DNA from: Venturia oleaginea
Lineage: Eukaryota; Ascomycota; Dothideomycetes; Venturiales; Venturiaceae
Length of the DNA: 64,000 nt
Assembly (NCBI GenBank): GCA_013176395.1
Contig: JABMLP010000012.1
Location: 1,488,001 to 1,552,000, forward strand
Reading direction: 5' to 3'
The notes beneath the pieces are model-generated. The model searched no databases. It was not told the DNA's origin and saw only the letters and a program-made list of their open reading frames with translations. The position numbers and the translations under genes were made by a program. The stretch's first letter is position 1; each line of letters opens with the position of its first letter. This document shows, piece by piece, positions 35,415-46,642 of this stretch.

Positions 35415-36348
35415 TCAGTGCAACTGTATTTATGTATGTTCTCGAGAGAAACGCAATGCGGTGCGAGCGATAACTTGATCGTGGCAGACAAGGCTGAGCA
35501 CGGCTGATTATTCATCCGACCCATTTCTGAATGCCCCAATCTGGTTAGTCGACCGCTTACCTAAACCTCGGTGTCAAATCTTATTGTTGCCTTCACTCTC
35601 CTGTTCGTCACTATCTTCACATCTTACATCTCATGCAAACTAAAGAATGCTTGTACGCTTTTACCGTGCCATTCGGCCTCTCCAATACTGTCGGATCCTC
35701 ATTTTTCCGACCGCTTCTCAGAACAGAGCGCAGCAACACCTTCGGCTGGGTGTTCGGCGTTCTCGTCGTCGATACTACGTACTTCAATTACAAGTCATCA
35801 TTCCCTTCCTTCAGGCACGTTTTTCCGTTTAATGGCTACAAAAATGATTCAGGTTGTTAGGACAAGCAGTTCTTCCATTGACAGGTTCCCCGAGAAATGC
35901 TTCACAAAATGCAGTCAAGGATTGATATAGGGGCGAGGAACACCGGTGTTCGGTGTCAATCCTCACCGAAGTATGCTTACAAGCGAGGCTGTCCAGCCAT
36001 GCCATCAATATGCAAGAGCGGCGGGGTTGCATCAAGTCTGAATGCCCGAATCGGGACTAGCACGTTTGTGCCTGGCTAACTATGACCCTAAAGACCTTCT
36101 CAAAACTTCCTTGACGGACATTCTTCTCGTTTCGAACATATCCTCGGTCGAGCTACACTTCATTGACCCGAAATACTGACTGCCAGGGGCTGACTAAGAT
36201 CTAGCTGGCTGTCGTATTCTGGACATAGCCCTCAGAAAGAATTGTATAAAACTAACCACGAAGCTGTTAATTGAGGACATATCTAACAGAGAAACCAACA
36301 CCTCTTTATATTCTTCAACATCTTCTCATCTGCACTTCCGACTTGAAA
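35415..36348. other. Intergenic region, no supported gene
   Basis: Short frames with no motif. The 3' part is the promoter of the hydrolase gene. Confidence 0.45.
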
Positions 36349-37656
36349 ATGCATTTCTCGTTATTGCTCTCCTTTCTCCCAATTCTTCTCTCTCAAGCTC
36401 ACACTAATGACAAACATTACGCACCACCCAACGCCAACTGCGTGGAATATGAAATACCTATCGCCGTTGCAACGAAAGGTATCAAGTGGATCGGTACAAA
36501 ATGGACAGACAACTACGGTCTAGTAGACTGGGTCTTTCGGTCATCGGCTCGGCCAGGATCCAATTTTACTCCTCCAGTCACTGGCCCTGTCGATATCAAT
36601 GGCACCTACACCATTTCAGGAACTTTTTGCTCTCCCAAGACTAAGAATGCTCACTCAAGCACCGTTTTGCTAGCCACTCATGGCTTGGGGTATGATCGAA
36701 GCTACTGGAACATCGCTTTTGAACCAGAGAATTATAATTTTGCTCAGTACGCATTGGACAAGGGATATAATATCTTCTTCTATGATCGTGTCGGAACTGG
36801 TGAATCTAGCATGTAAGCTGATATCACCTTCCTTTTCTTCAATACTTACTCACGTGTATCCCAGACTTTCAGGATTCGTCACTCAGATTTCGATCCATAT
36901 TTCTGTCCTTGCCCAGCTCGCCACCCAAATCAGGATCAGGCAAATATACCGACACTCTTGGCGTGCCGAAGAAATTGGTTCTGGTTGGCCATTCATATGG
37001 CTCTTACACCACGCAAGGTCTCATCGCTGCTGCTCCACAAATTGCCGACGCCCTAGTCTTGACCGGTATAGGCTTCGCGATTCAAGGCACTGTAGTCATC
37101 GAGGGGTTTGCACCCCGAGTGGCTGCTCTTCAAGATAAAAAGTGGAAGGTATTGGATACTGGATATGTCATTTGGGGTGATATCTATTCGAATATTAACG
37201 CGTGAGAGTCAAATCTCATTCTCAGTCAAGCTGAACTTGCTAATTCTCAAGTCAGGTTTTTCAAGGCCCCAATGTATACAAAAGAGGTGGTAGACTACAC
37301 CCAGAAAACCAGAGTCCCCTTCGCCGTGGGAGAGCTGGTCACGCTCTCTGTGTTGAATTACTCTTCACCGGCTTTCCAAGGAGATGTTCTTGTAAGTAGT
37401 TTTTATCCCTGATACTGATACTCCTTTCATTCAATGGCTGATATCTCTATAGTATCTGAACGGCGAGTACGATTTCATCGCTTGTGGTGGATACTGTCCC
37501 GGTGTCGTGCAAGAGCCAGCACGCACCTACTTCAGCGGCGCAAAGTCTTTCCAGACGAGCATTCAGCCCAATACTGGTCACGGACTTAACAGCCATTTGA
37601 ATGCTACCGCGGGTTACGGCGTGATTACGGATTTCCTGACAGAGCGGGGCTATTAA
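36349..37656 (+). pseudogene. Secreted alpha/beta hydrolase gene with a one-base frameshift
   Basis: Exons are 36349-36812, 36865-37201, 37256-37391 and 37453-37656. A signal peptide starts the protein (MHFSLLLSFLPILLSQAH). Exon 1 contains the oxyanion-side motif ATHGLGYDRSYW and YDRVGTGESS. Exon 2 begins LSGFVTQISIHISVLAQLA, but the nucleophile elbow LVLVGHSYGSY lies in another frame: the switch occurs at about 36925-36940. Exon length confirms it: exon 2 is 337 nt, whereas 336 would keep both flanking junctions in phase. The later acid (YDFIAC) and His (TGHGLN) of the catalytic triad are intact. The break is either real or a sequencing error. The substrate is unknown. Confidence 0.75.
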
Positions 37657-38174
37657 AATTTGGAGTTTGGCTGGTGGTGTTTCCTTTCCAATATGGTCCT
37701 TCTCATTTTCATTTTTTCTTTTTCGATTCTTGGCTGTGGCTTTTCGAGTACCGTTTATACTCTCTTTGATCGGCTTGACTTTAGATAGTTTAGTAATTAA
37801 TTGATATTTTTTTGAAGCTGTATCAAGCGTTTTTTGATTGAGATCATGGAGGATTTGTCCTTTATCTGCTCTCTGGATGGTAGATCGTGACGGGAATAGG
37901 GGTGGAGATGGCGAGAATGATGGAGAGGGCGGATTCGTTGATTACTAATTTGGGTGCTATGCGATGATTTTTGGGTGAAGGGTTTGTTCATCGGATATTT
38001 TCTCTTTCGACATTCAAGTTTTGGAATGGCTCTGTTTCTTGCTTATGAGGAACGGCGCTTTGAAGATGATGACTGGATAAACTAACCTCTGATGCTGAGT
38101 AATGTTCCCTAATCTCATGACAGGATATCAGGACAATCGACTCGATTTATCCAGACCCACCATATGATAGTCTC
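37657..38174. other. Intergenic region between convergent genes
   Basis: AT-rich; no supported gene. It probably holds the 3' ends of the hydrolase gene and of the minus-strand unknown gene. Confidence 0.45.
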
Positions 38175-39267
38175 TCACAATATATCCCCAGGAACCTTCA
38201 ACGGACTCCTCTCTTCCATATACCGACTCTCCAACACAGCCCAACTCAAATACTCACGAAAACCCACCCACACCTTCTGTCCAGACGGTTCTCCCCACAT
38301 GTGCATATAAATACAACTCTTCATCCCATCATACACCTCTCGACTCCCATAAACACTTTTAATAGCATCATCAATCCTACCCCGCTGCGTCTCACTCGCC
38401 TCATCATAAACATCCCGCAATACCCCCTTCGCCTTCTCAACCAATTCCTCAATAACAAACCAAATATACTCCGTTCCCTGTCCGTCATGTTCATAAATCG
38501 ATATACCGCCGAATCCAATACCGGGCCAGACTATCTCAATCCCTAGATCGATATCGGGGAGGAGGATGAATCGATAGTCTTCCATGAAATCTTCTTCTTC
38601 CCATATTATCTCTTTGAGTGGTGGAAGGCGTAATTGGAATGTTGGTAATGGCGACGTCTTGACGCGGAGAGTACCGTTACTTATTTTCATTAATGTTTCT
38701 TGGAGTTCCTGCTCGGTTGCTGGGGGGAGGAGAATTGTGGTGTTTTTATTGTGGTGTTTTATTGTGTAGGATGCGTAGTTTCCGTTTTGGAAACTGGGGG
38801 AAGAGATCTTGTTCTGGTCTATTTCTTTTAGTAATTCTTCGATTGTGTAAGTTGTGTAAAGTTATTGGCGTTTTGTGGCCCTTCGTTGAGTCTCTTTTTT
38901 GTCGTCGGGGAGATGAAATCGGCATTTTCTTTCATCGTTTCGATTGGAACTCCAAGTTCTTCGCGAAGCCAGCCAGGGAGTAAATAATCTTTCCACACAA
39001 ATCTAATCGAGGCAAGACACCGGCTTTGTTGATTCGCATGTATACGACTCGCAACACGCTTCATTAAATCCGAAACATCCTCTTTTTTTCCAAGATCGTT
39101 AGCCATGAAAAGGAGACCAGCAAGTGCTGAGGATAACCGCATGAACTGGAACTATGCCGTGAGCTTCAAAAGACTTGGAGAACGTAAAGTCCCTCGTACA
39201 TCGTATTCCTTCGTCGCATGAGAATGCTCCGATTTCTCCATCTCCATTGCAAACTCTTTTAATCTGC

Positions 39268-40704
39268 TAACGTGTTCCACCACCGAGCTGGTCAACCCAC
39301 CGAGCTGGTCAACCCACCGAGCTGGTCAAAAAGGCTTGGCACGACCAACTCATATTACGACTCTTCAATTTAATCGCTATTAACAATACATTCTAAGTCC
39401 GTCGTGCTGCTATCTGATTCAGATGATATCTCGATATCTTTTTTACAAGTTCGCGCATTATGCCCAGTTGCGCCGCAGTTCCTACAGCGCCGTTGAGTTG
39501 GTCGGCCTATTTCTTGACCACCACTACCACGAGCCTTCTTTGATCCCTGAGGCGCTACAGACGCCTCGGCAGCTACCTGCGCTGCTACAGTCCCATACTC
39601 TATAGTACCACCTTGCTGGATCCACTTCCTTTTGCGCCATTTTCGCTTTGTCATTACTGCCAATTGCTCTTCAAGCTCGCGGTTGCGCGCAACAAGTAGA
39701 GCGTTTTGGTGTAGCATCAATTCAGCGCCCTTGACAAGCTGGGAAAAGCCTGCCTGCGCAGTAACTGGTGACCGAGTAAAGGACTCGCTTACGAGCTTGG
39801 ATTGGGATCCAAATTCAAGAGTATTGCTTGGAGTCTTCGACTGCCACGGCGTCTCCTGCGGTGGGGGTGCTGGTGGGGTACGTAGCCGTACTTCAAGGCG
39901 ATCCAATACCACCTCCGCGTTGATAGGGACTAGCCCTACCATCTCAAAAGCCTTTCGACAGTTCTCTTTTGTAGATAATAAATGGCGGGGTCGCATACCC
40001 AGCGGCGCAGATGCTCTGGATAACTGTAACCCACTCGCGATCGCCTGGCTGGATCAAATTAGGCCGTGTACGTCTTTCAGAAGCTGTGAAGACTTTCATT
40101 GACCCAATAACGCCCATCTGGAAGCCAATCTCGTCAAAGTTGTGCGTATCCTCGTCGTGGATGCCATACTCTGCCTTAGTGTCTGCAACGAGCTTGAACC
40201 ACGCGCCAATAGTCTCTGGATCTTCCTGTAGTATCCTCTGCCTATCCTTAGCTCGATTGAAGGCCATCTTGAGCTCATCTGAGCGCGTTATAAACCTCTC
40301 AGCCCAGTTTTTCCCTACTGGCTCTCCACCGCGTACACCTAGTAGTTTATCCGCCATATCTGCCACCTCACACAGCCGGGGCGCGAATCCTCGCGAATCG
40401 AGGTCGAGGATGTATTGGACGATTGTCTGCTCTTCAGTCGTAGTGAGCTTGTGTTGGGCGTTGCGAGTATCTAGGCGATACGTGATTCCGTTGTATCGGC
40501 TAGTCAATGTTGAAGGAGGTACATCAAACGCTTCAGCAGCGCGCCGGAGGCTTCGGAATTGGTGGGTGTTATAGGCAGAAAGGGCAAGCAGAATTCTGCC
40601 TTCTCTGTTAGATAATTGCGCATTTTGTTGTTGAGACATATTGTGTTAATGAGGGAGTTGGTCGTCTTGGCAGAAACTGACCAGCTCGGTGGTGGAACAC
40701 GTTA
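39268..40704 (-). mobile_element. Third Fot1/pogo-like copy, internally deleted
   Basis: The body is 39270-40702 (1433 bp) with TA duplications at 39268-39269 and 40703-40704. Inverted repeats start ACGTGTTCCACCACCGAG. The left end carries three tandem units of about 17 bp (core CCACCGAGCTGGTCAAC), the right end only one. Apart from the ends, its sequence is nearly identical to the copy at 22993-24416, but the internal deletion removes a different segment. Confidence 0.9.
39370..40639 (-). pseudogene. Fot1/pogo-like transposase lacking the second and third DDE aspartates
   Basis: The N-terminal HTH (SLRRAAEAFDVPPSTLTSRY), the CENP-B-type region and the first catalytic block (DTHNFDEIGFQMGV) are intact up to IQSICAAGYATPPFIIY. 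The sequence then jumps over the DGH and LD blocks to KENCRKAFEMVGLVPINAEV and the C-terminal tail with the knuckle CRNCGATGHNARTC. It cannot encode an active transposase, but could still bind DNA. Confidence 0.85.
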
Positions 40705-41300
40705 TATGAATCTTCATTTCATTTTTCACTTGAATTCCCTGCGGCAAATGCGGTAACGCTTCTTTCGCCGCCATATCCAACTCCATAAGCTTTTCCTCAT
40801 CCGTTCGACCACTCGAGTTCGATCCAGCCAACAAAAACTCCAACCGCGGAGAGAAAAAACTCGCAGGCGATTTTTTCGTTTCTTCATGATTGACTTCGGA
40901 CAACTTGATAAGCTCTAGTATTTCTCGCGCTTCATCGGCCATCCCCAGCATAGCGATTTCGATTGCCTTTTCGGCGGCTTGTCTGATTACGATTATTTCA
41001 TCGGCTTGGAAGAGGATTTCTTCCTCGAAGAGACCATGGAGGAATGTGGTCATTTTAAGAAAAGAAAGAAGGCGTTCTTCTCGGGGCTCTTTTAAGGAAA
41101 GAGATGTGGAAATTATGTAGAAGGAAGAAGCTTGGTGGAAGACGTGTTCGAACAGATCCAAAGGAACTGAGGTCTTGCAAAGGAGTTAGTTAGACTTTAC
41201 GTGTGAGTGAAATGAATGACAATGCAGGCTAAATATAGCTGCAGCTCGAGTCATGCAAGGGCCGATTATTAAGGAGCCGTCTCTCATCCAGCTGCCTCAA

Positions 41301-42896
41301 TCAAACAGCAAGATATTTGAAGAAAAGCACCCAGGCAGTAATAAGCATCGCTCCAAGCAAACACAGCCCAGTTGTCGTAACCCACTTCTTCACCTCCCTC
41401 TTCGTCAGATTCTCCCCCGCCTCGGTCCCCGCAATCCGTATCCTCTCCTCCTCTGCGTCCCTCTTCCGCCTCGTCAACGTCAATCCACTCCCAAGGAACT
41501 TCCAGTCGACAAACAAGTAAATACAGCCAAGCACAAACGCCCAAGCCTTTAATCCTATAGCCATCTTCAATACACGATCGTAGCCCTTTCCAGGAGTATC
41601 ATCTTGCAATACACCAAAGGCGATATCCATAATCGTGCTGCCGGAATTGTTGAAAGCACGCCAAACGCCAAATGCCGTTCCGATCTTATTTTGGTCGCGG
41701 AGAAGGAGGGGGATACAGATCTGCAGGGGCATGGCGTTGATGACACCCGCGAGACTGGAGAAGACGAGGGCAACCAGAGGATGAACAGTGGAAAATCCGA
41801 GGAGTGCACAGGCGATGATCCAGAATACTGGTGCTAGCATGATTAGGTGGATTCGGTGGCCAAACCTGTCGACTCCGGCCCCGATAACTGGCGAGAGAAC
41901 AATTGGCAGAATCTTTTGGGCGGACGAGAGATAACCAGATACGGCTTCGGTATAGCCTCTGAACAGGATGATGTCCGCAGAGCTGGTTGAAAAGCCTCCT
42001 GCGGCTCCAGATTGTAGCAACTGAGTGGCCGGGAGCATCCAGAAAGCCCAAGGTAGGATAAAGAGGGAAGCCCAGCTGAGTTTTTTCTTGTTGGGCAAGC
42101 CAGATGAGGCAGCCTTGCTGGAGGTGAATCGGATAGCCTTGGGCACGACGAAGCGCTCAAAGAGGATATAAGCAATACTAATCCCCACAGAGAAAGCGCA
42201 AAAGAAGACCGGGACCCAGAAGCACCATCCATACCATCCCGTCTTTTCCTTGATCGGAATTGCAACGAATCCGGCTACAAGACTAGTCACTCCAGCGATG
42301 GCGTTTTCGAGACCGAAGGCAAAAGCAAGGCCATCAGCTCCAAAGCAGTGGTAGAAGAATTTTTGCTGGGCCGAGTCGACGACGGCAATGCCGAAACCCA
42401 TGATGATGTTGCCAACGACCAGTAGACGCCAAATGTTTAATGTCACGCCAACAGATGCAAGGATAGATCCAATGAAGATGACAGTAGTGCAAATCAGAGT
42501 GATGATGTTAGGACCGAACCAATCAAGCATGATGCCGCCAATGATGGGCCATATTGAGTTGACGACCGCATCTGAGGAACTGATAATACCGAATTGGGTG
42601 TTGGTGATCCCGAGCTCATTCCGTAGTGTATTCTTGAGAGGTCCAAGGGAAGCTGACGTCCAGTTTGTGCCGATGGGAAAGGAAACGATGCAAATCAGTG
42701 CCAGGATTTTGTATTTCCACGGGATCTTCGGAGATAAGTCTGGAGTCGGTTGAGAGCTTGCATCAGAAAGATCCTCTTCGTCAACAGCGAAGTCTCGTTT
42801 CTCGTTGGTAGAGCTGTTGTCGCGGGAGGTTGGTCGGATATCCGTGGTAGCCATTGGATCTTTTTCCGACCTTGCGGCGCCCAAAATCGTCGGCAT
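41301..42896 (-). CDS. Major facilitator superfamily transporter (MFSD1-like)
   Basis: From the ATG at 42896 the protein has 531 residues in a single exon. It has an acidic cytosolic N-terminus of about 75 residues, then 12 predicted membrane segments; examples are KILALICIVSFPIGTNW, SIWPIIGGIMLDWFGPN and LVVGNIIMGFGIAVVDSAQQ. A basic loop (TRRKRDAEEERIRIAG) precedes the last helix. The GIMLDWFG motif after helix 2 is the MFS loop signature. The overall pattern resembles MFSD1-type carriers, which in animals transport dipeptides from lysosomes. A later Met at 42854 is an alternative start. The substrate is unknown. Confidence 0.82.
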   Translation of the reverse strand: MPTILGAARSEKDPMATTDIRPTSRDNSSTNEKRDFAVDEEDLSDASSQPTPDLSPKIPWKYKILALICIVSFPIGTNWTSASLGPLKNTLRNELGITNTQFGIISSSDAVVNSIWPIIGGIMLDWFGPNIITLICTTVIFIGSILASVGVTLNIWRLLVVGNIIMGFGIAVVDSAQQKFFYHCFGADGLAFAFGLENAIAGVTSLVAGFVAIPIKEKTGWYGWCFWVPVFFCAFSVGISIAYILFERFVVPKAIRFTSSKAASSGLPNKKKLSWASLFILPWAFWMLPATQLLQSGAAGGFSTSSADIILFRGYTEAVSGYLSSAQKILPIVLSPVIGAGVDRFGHRIHLIMLAPVFWIIACALLGFSTVHPLVALVFSSLAGVINAMPLQICIPLLLRDQNKIGTAFGVWRAFNNSGSTIMDIAFGVLQDDTPGKGYDRVLKMAIGLKAWAFVLGCIYLFVDWKFLGSGLTLTRRKRDAEEERIRIAGTEAGENLTKREVKKWVTTTGLCLLGAMLITAWVLFFKYLAV

Positions 42897-44540
42897 AGTG
42901 TTCAAAATTGGCAAGGAAAGACGGACACAAAAACCACGAGGAATAATCCCGGCGTCCAGTTTCATATACCCTTCAACAGTTCTGTGCCGATTGCGCAGCT
43001 CCTGCGGTCATGGTACTGCATCGTCACATTGCTCTGGCTCCTTGGAAACACGGGGACTTCCACCCGAAGCCTGCAAAGGTCCATAAATCATCGTACGATG
43101 CTCACCTCCCAACGTGCGAACTGTAATACCTGATTTGCACCCTGGATATCCGAAGCGGGTCTTGATCAGATAAAAAATGTCGATTCCACAGATCATCACG
43201 GAAACGTCCCCAATTGGTGGTTGAAAGAGGGTCTTTGGGTCGGCTGAAAGCTTGGCTGCGGGTCTGATAAGATAAATGACTTAGTTCCATCACTTGGCGG
43301 CCGCAGGATTTTTATCTGATTCGACTCTCAACTGTTTCTGGTTGGGTGTTTGGTGGGTATGCTTTCCCGGATGGTTGCTCGTGTTTAGGCATGACCGGTG
43401 CGAGGCTTGATAACAGTATGGGACGAGTCGTGTTATCGTCAAGGAGTATGGCTGGGAACTTCAGGGTTGAACTTGTCTCTTCTTGGTCAGTCTCGGCTTG
43501 TGACAATCTTGGACGAAGCTGAAAGAGAGACTGAATCGGGTTGGACGTCGGCCACGATTGAACTCCGTTTCGTCCTCACGCATTAGTTATGTGAGTCCTT
43601 TTGTTTGGTTTAATCCTAATCACTGTTTCCTCCGAGGCAGTCCAAGTCGACCCAATCGATTTCAGTACCGCTTTGTTCCGTGTCCTTTTAAAGCTTCAAC
43701 TCTGCTCTTTTGGGGCTGAAGCAGCTTGCAGCTAGTAGTCTATCAGACTGGGCTTTATGGGATTTTTGACGCGATGTACTTTGATAGGTGTGGTTGGATG
43801 GGAGAGACTCGGAAAGGGGGTCCATAGAAAGAAAGAAGAATAGTTATGATTGCCATCGTATTTAAAGGCAATCCACAACTTGAATCCCAAACCTTATCCA
43901 CCACCATCAAATTCATCTAGCAGTATATTGGAAGCGTATCGGTCTTCCTTGAGATTCTCCACGAAGGAAGAGTTGTTCGAAACGCATCGCTTGTGACGAT
44001 TGGGCTGACGCAGTTGGCAGGATTGAATAGCTAGCCCGTTTTGAGTTCAATAATATGACTTCGAAAGAGATTTTTAGATGGAACTGCAGGAGGTTCAGCA
44101 GAGTCGGAAGGTGGGTACTTCCTTCATGTCTAGGTCTTCGAGTCCAGCTTTCGGTAAATCTCTGGCGATTTTTCGTCCTCAATAAGCCATGGTATTATCA
44201 ACATTGATCACGCATATAAGGCTAGCTGCGGCCACAGCGAACACTTACCTGGACATCAATCGCTAGACTAGCCGAATATCACACGATGTATCGATGCTAA
44301 TCGTCTGTCGAGGCCACAGCGCTGGTATCAAGGGACCTGGTATGTTCAGCATTTAGTACGATCTAAACACTTACATCAGCATGTCATGGCGTATATGAAG
44401 CACTTATTTTGCACTTCGCTAACCTTTACACACAAACAACTTCCCCGCCCTTCTCAGTCAGTCTTCAATCCAAAGCCCATGGACGCTTGCTGATAATGTA
44501 TAACACAATTACCTGACCCCCACTCGATAAGTGCACCAAC
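42897..44540. other. Intergenic region, no supported gene
   Basis: Promoter regions of the MFS gene and of the secreted-protein gene. Only short frames without motifs. Confidence 0.45.
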
Positions 44541-45281
44541 ATGCGCTCCTTCTTCGCTTGTGCCGTCATTGGCATCTGCTTTATCTGCCCGGTGTGTACT
44601 ACATCCTGTTGAGCAGATTCACTATGACGCCAATCTTGTAGGCTCTAGCTGGGGTCAAAGCTGACAAATCCAACTCCATCATCCCAGGCTACGAGATCGT
44701 CGAATGGTCATGGGCGTTCCAGGCCTTTCCCAACGGCCCAAATATTACCGTCCCCAGCACCGTTGAGAATGCCATCGCCAAAGTCACGAAGCTGAACCCC
44801 AACTGGAAGACCGACTTCGACTACGACAACCGTGTCGCTGCAGCCTCTACAGACCATATTCCTTGGGACGACTGGAAGAAGCCTATTTCGTGTAGTAGTC
44901 TATGGCCAGAAGTGTCCTACTTGTACAAGAACGATCCCATCGACAGGGGAATCGTGTCTCTCCAGCACACGCACGGCGTTCCTGGATCAGGACCCGGCCC
45001 GGGAAAGTGCGGCAGAGTCTCGTGCTCGTATGAAGCGGCCATATACTGGTCTAACGACGTATGTCAACCTTTTCTTGATCATCTGCATGATACATACTGA
45101 TTGTCTATAGCATCATGAGGCCATTCAGTCTGCCAACTACGCTTGGATTGCAGAGGGAGCGCAGCTTATACATGATAAGTGCAGACGCCACCATTAAAAA
45201 GAATGGTGGCGACTTTCAGGTCAAGCTTTCAATGTTGGAGACTGGAATGTTTTTGTTCGAGAGGATCTCGACCATTGTTAG
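44541..45281 (+). pseudogene. Small secreted Cys-rich protein with premature stop
   Basis: Exons 44541-44591 and 44642-45058 and a third starting at 45111 join in phase. A signal peptide (MRSFFACAVIGICFICP) leads into a mature domain with CGRVSCSYEAAIYWSND, a pattern common in small secreted ascomycete proteins. The open frame stops at TAA (45195-45197). The same frame then continues for 27 codons with GQAFNVGDWNVFVRED and a final Cys (stop 45279-45281), which is how this protein type normally ends. So the stop probably truncates a once longer protein; CAA to TAA is a one-base C-to-T change. The short version of about 184 residues may still be made. Function is unknown. Confidence 0.6.
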
Positions 45282-46642
45282 GACTTTGAAGAGGCCTAGG
45301 TAATGATTGGGGCAGAAGATCTGATATAAGGAATTGTGGTATCAGCGTCGACTCGAGAGAGACAGGCGATGTGGTTTACCTCACAGGAGACTATCAGATT
45401 GGGCGAAACTGGGTCTAGACCACGTTACTGATGCAGATAAGATTTCTTAAAATCAGACAGTCGATGAAATACTCATTTTTAGGCATGCCAACAAGTTTTT
45501 CCGTGCAACTATCCCTTCACGACCTCACCATGCCCCTCTCGACTTCATCTAAGCAATCATATCGCAAGATTACTTCCACACCTACCTTATCACATCCCCA
45601 CGAAACTGACGTTTTGAAATCTGCGTCGTAATATTTATTTGCAGACTTTCGAGCCCGTGCACGTAACCAAATGGGCGTTTGTCTTGTAATTCTCCATCGC
45701 CTCCCTACTTTTCCTAAGGAGGATCCGTATACTTAGTCAACATCATCGATCAACTCATAACCCTGATAGATTGTATGTCCTCGATACCCTTGCCGTGGGA
45801 ATCGCTGTTCGTTTTCTGGGCAAGCACGAGGATAGAAGTCACGCCAGTCATTGCAGTTACATGATGCCTTGATCAACATCGCTCTGCGGGAATCTATCCA
45901 TACTCTCGATTCTGTGTTGTACGCCGCGTCAACTTTCAGATTCGTGAAGACACTGTCTCAACACTGAAGCGGTGCTAGCACAGTCTATATTGTATCCCTT
46001 CTTTCCATTTTGTGATCGTGTCTGCAGGTGAAGCCCTTGCTGCCTCGTAGACGCCGCTGGCACCTGGTCTTGTAGGTTCTCATAGTGTGTTGCCCGTGTC
46101 GCGAGTTGAAATACGTTGCTTGGTAGCGTTCTCGGTATTGAAGAGTGGCGTAACTTGATTCGGGGAGCGAACGTGTACTACAATGGGCGGTTGCATTGCG
46201 AAGGTGGTGTTGGGGTTGAGATGATTTATCGTGATTTCCTAAGTGAATCATAGCGGAGTTGCTCTGAGCACGTGAATAGTAGTTCTGAGACTGATCACGT
46301 TTTAGCAATATACTATAATATTGAGTACAAGATAGCCTTCTACTATCGGGGACTCTGATTCTGAAACGCTGCCCTACACGTATACTCAACGAGTTCCCGT
46401 TCAGGCGTTAGAAACCATACAATGGCGTTAAAAACCACAAGATGGCGCTCTTTTTTTTAATATAACCTCGCCGCCATATAGGACTTACATTATTCAAAAA
46501 ACCAGTAGTTATACCGAGTAGCCCCGTTGTAACCGAGAGAACTAGATTTCTGATACGCTCTAATCCCTAGAACGGTTAATCTACACGGAACTAAGAGGGA
46601 TATATCCTTACCTATATCCTTGTTACGGGGAACTAGTTTCTC
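45282..46642. other. Intergenic region, no supported gene
   Basis: No coding motif is seen. The last 250 bases have repeat-like text (TGTTACGGGG near 46621) that could be an old LTR fragment into which the hAT element inserted; I could not find a partner. Confidence 0.35.

Larger units (their letters stand above)
38175..41161 (-). pseudogene. Unknown fungal gene(s) split by a pogo-like element
   Basis: Host-like coding sequence appears on both sides of the transposon at 39270-40702. The upstream part (41161-40703) encodes an acidic alpha-helical protein (FLHGLFEEEILFQADEIIVI, LGMADEAREILELIKLSE). The downstream part (39142-38175) encodes LVGVPIETM-like text more exactly read as LREELGVPIETMKENADF and, in a different frame from about 38850, a C-terminus with EYIWFVIEELVEKAKGVLRD and GSREVYDGMKSCIYMHMWGE. 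Across the insertion site the frame does not connect simply: an in-frame TAA appears soon after the TA. The element may sit in or near a short intron, or the locus may have decayed. Function is unknown. Confidence 0.55.
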
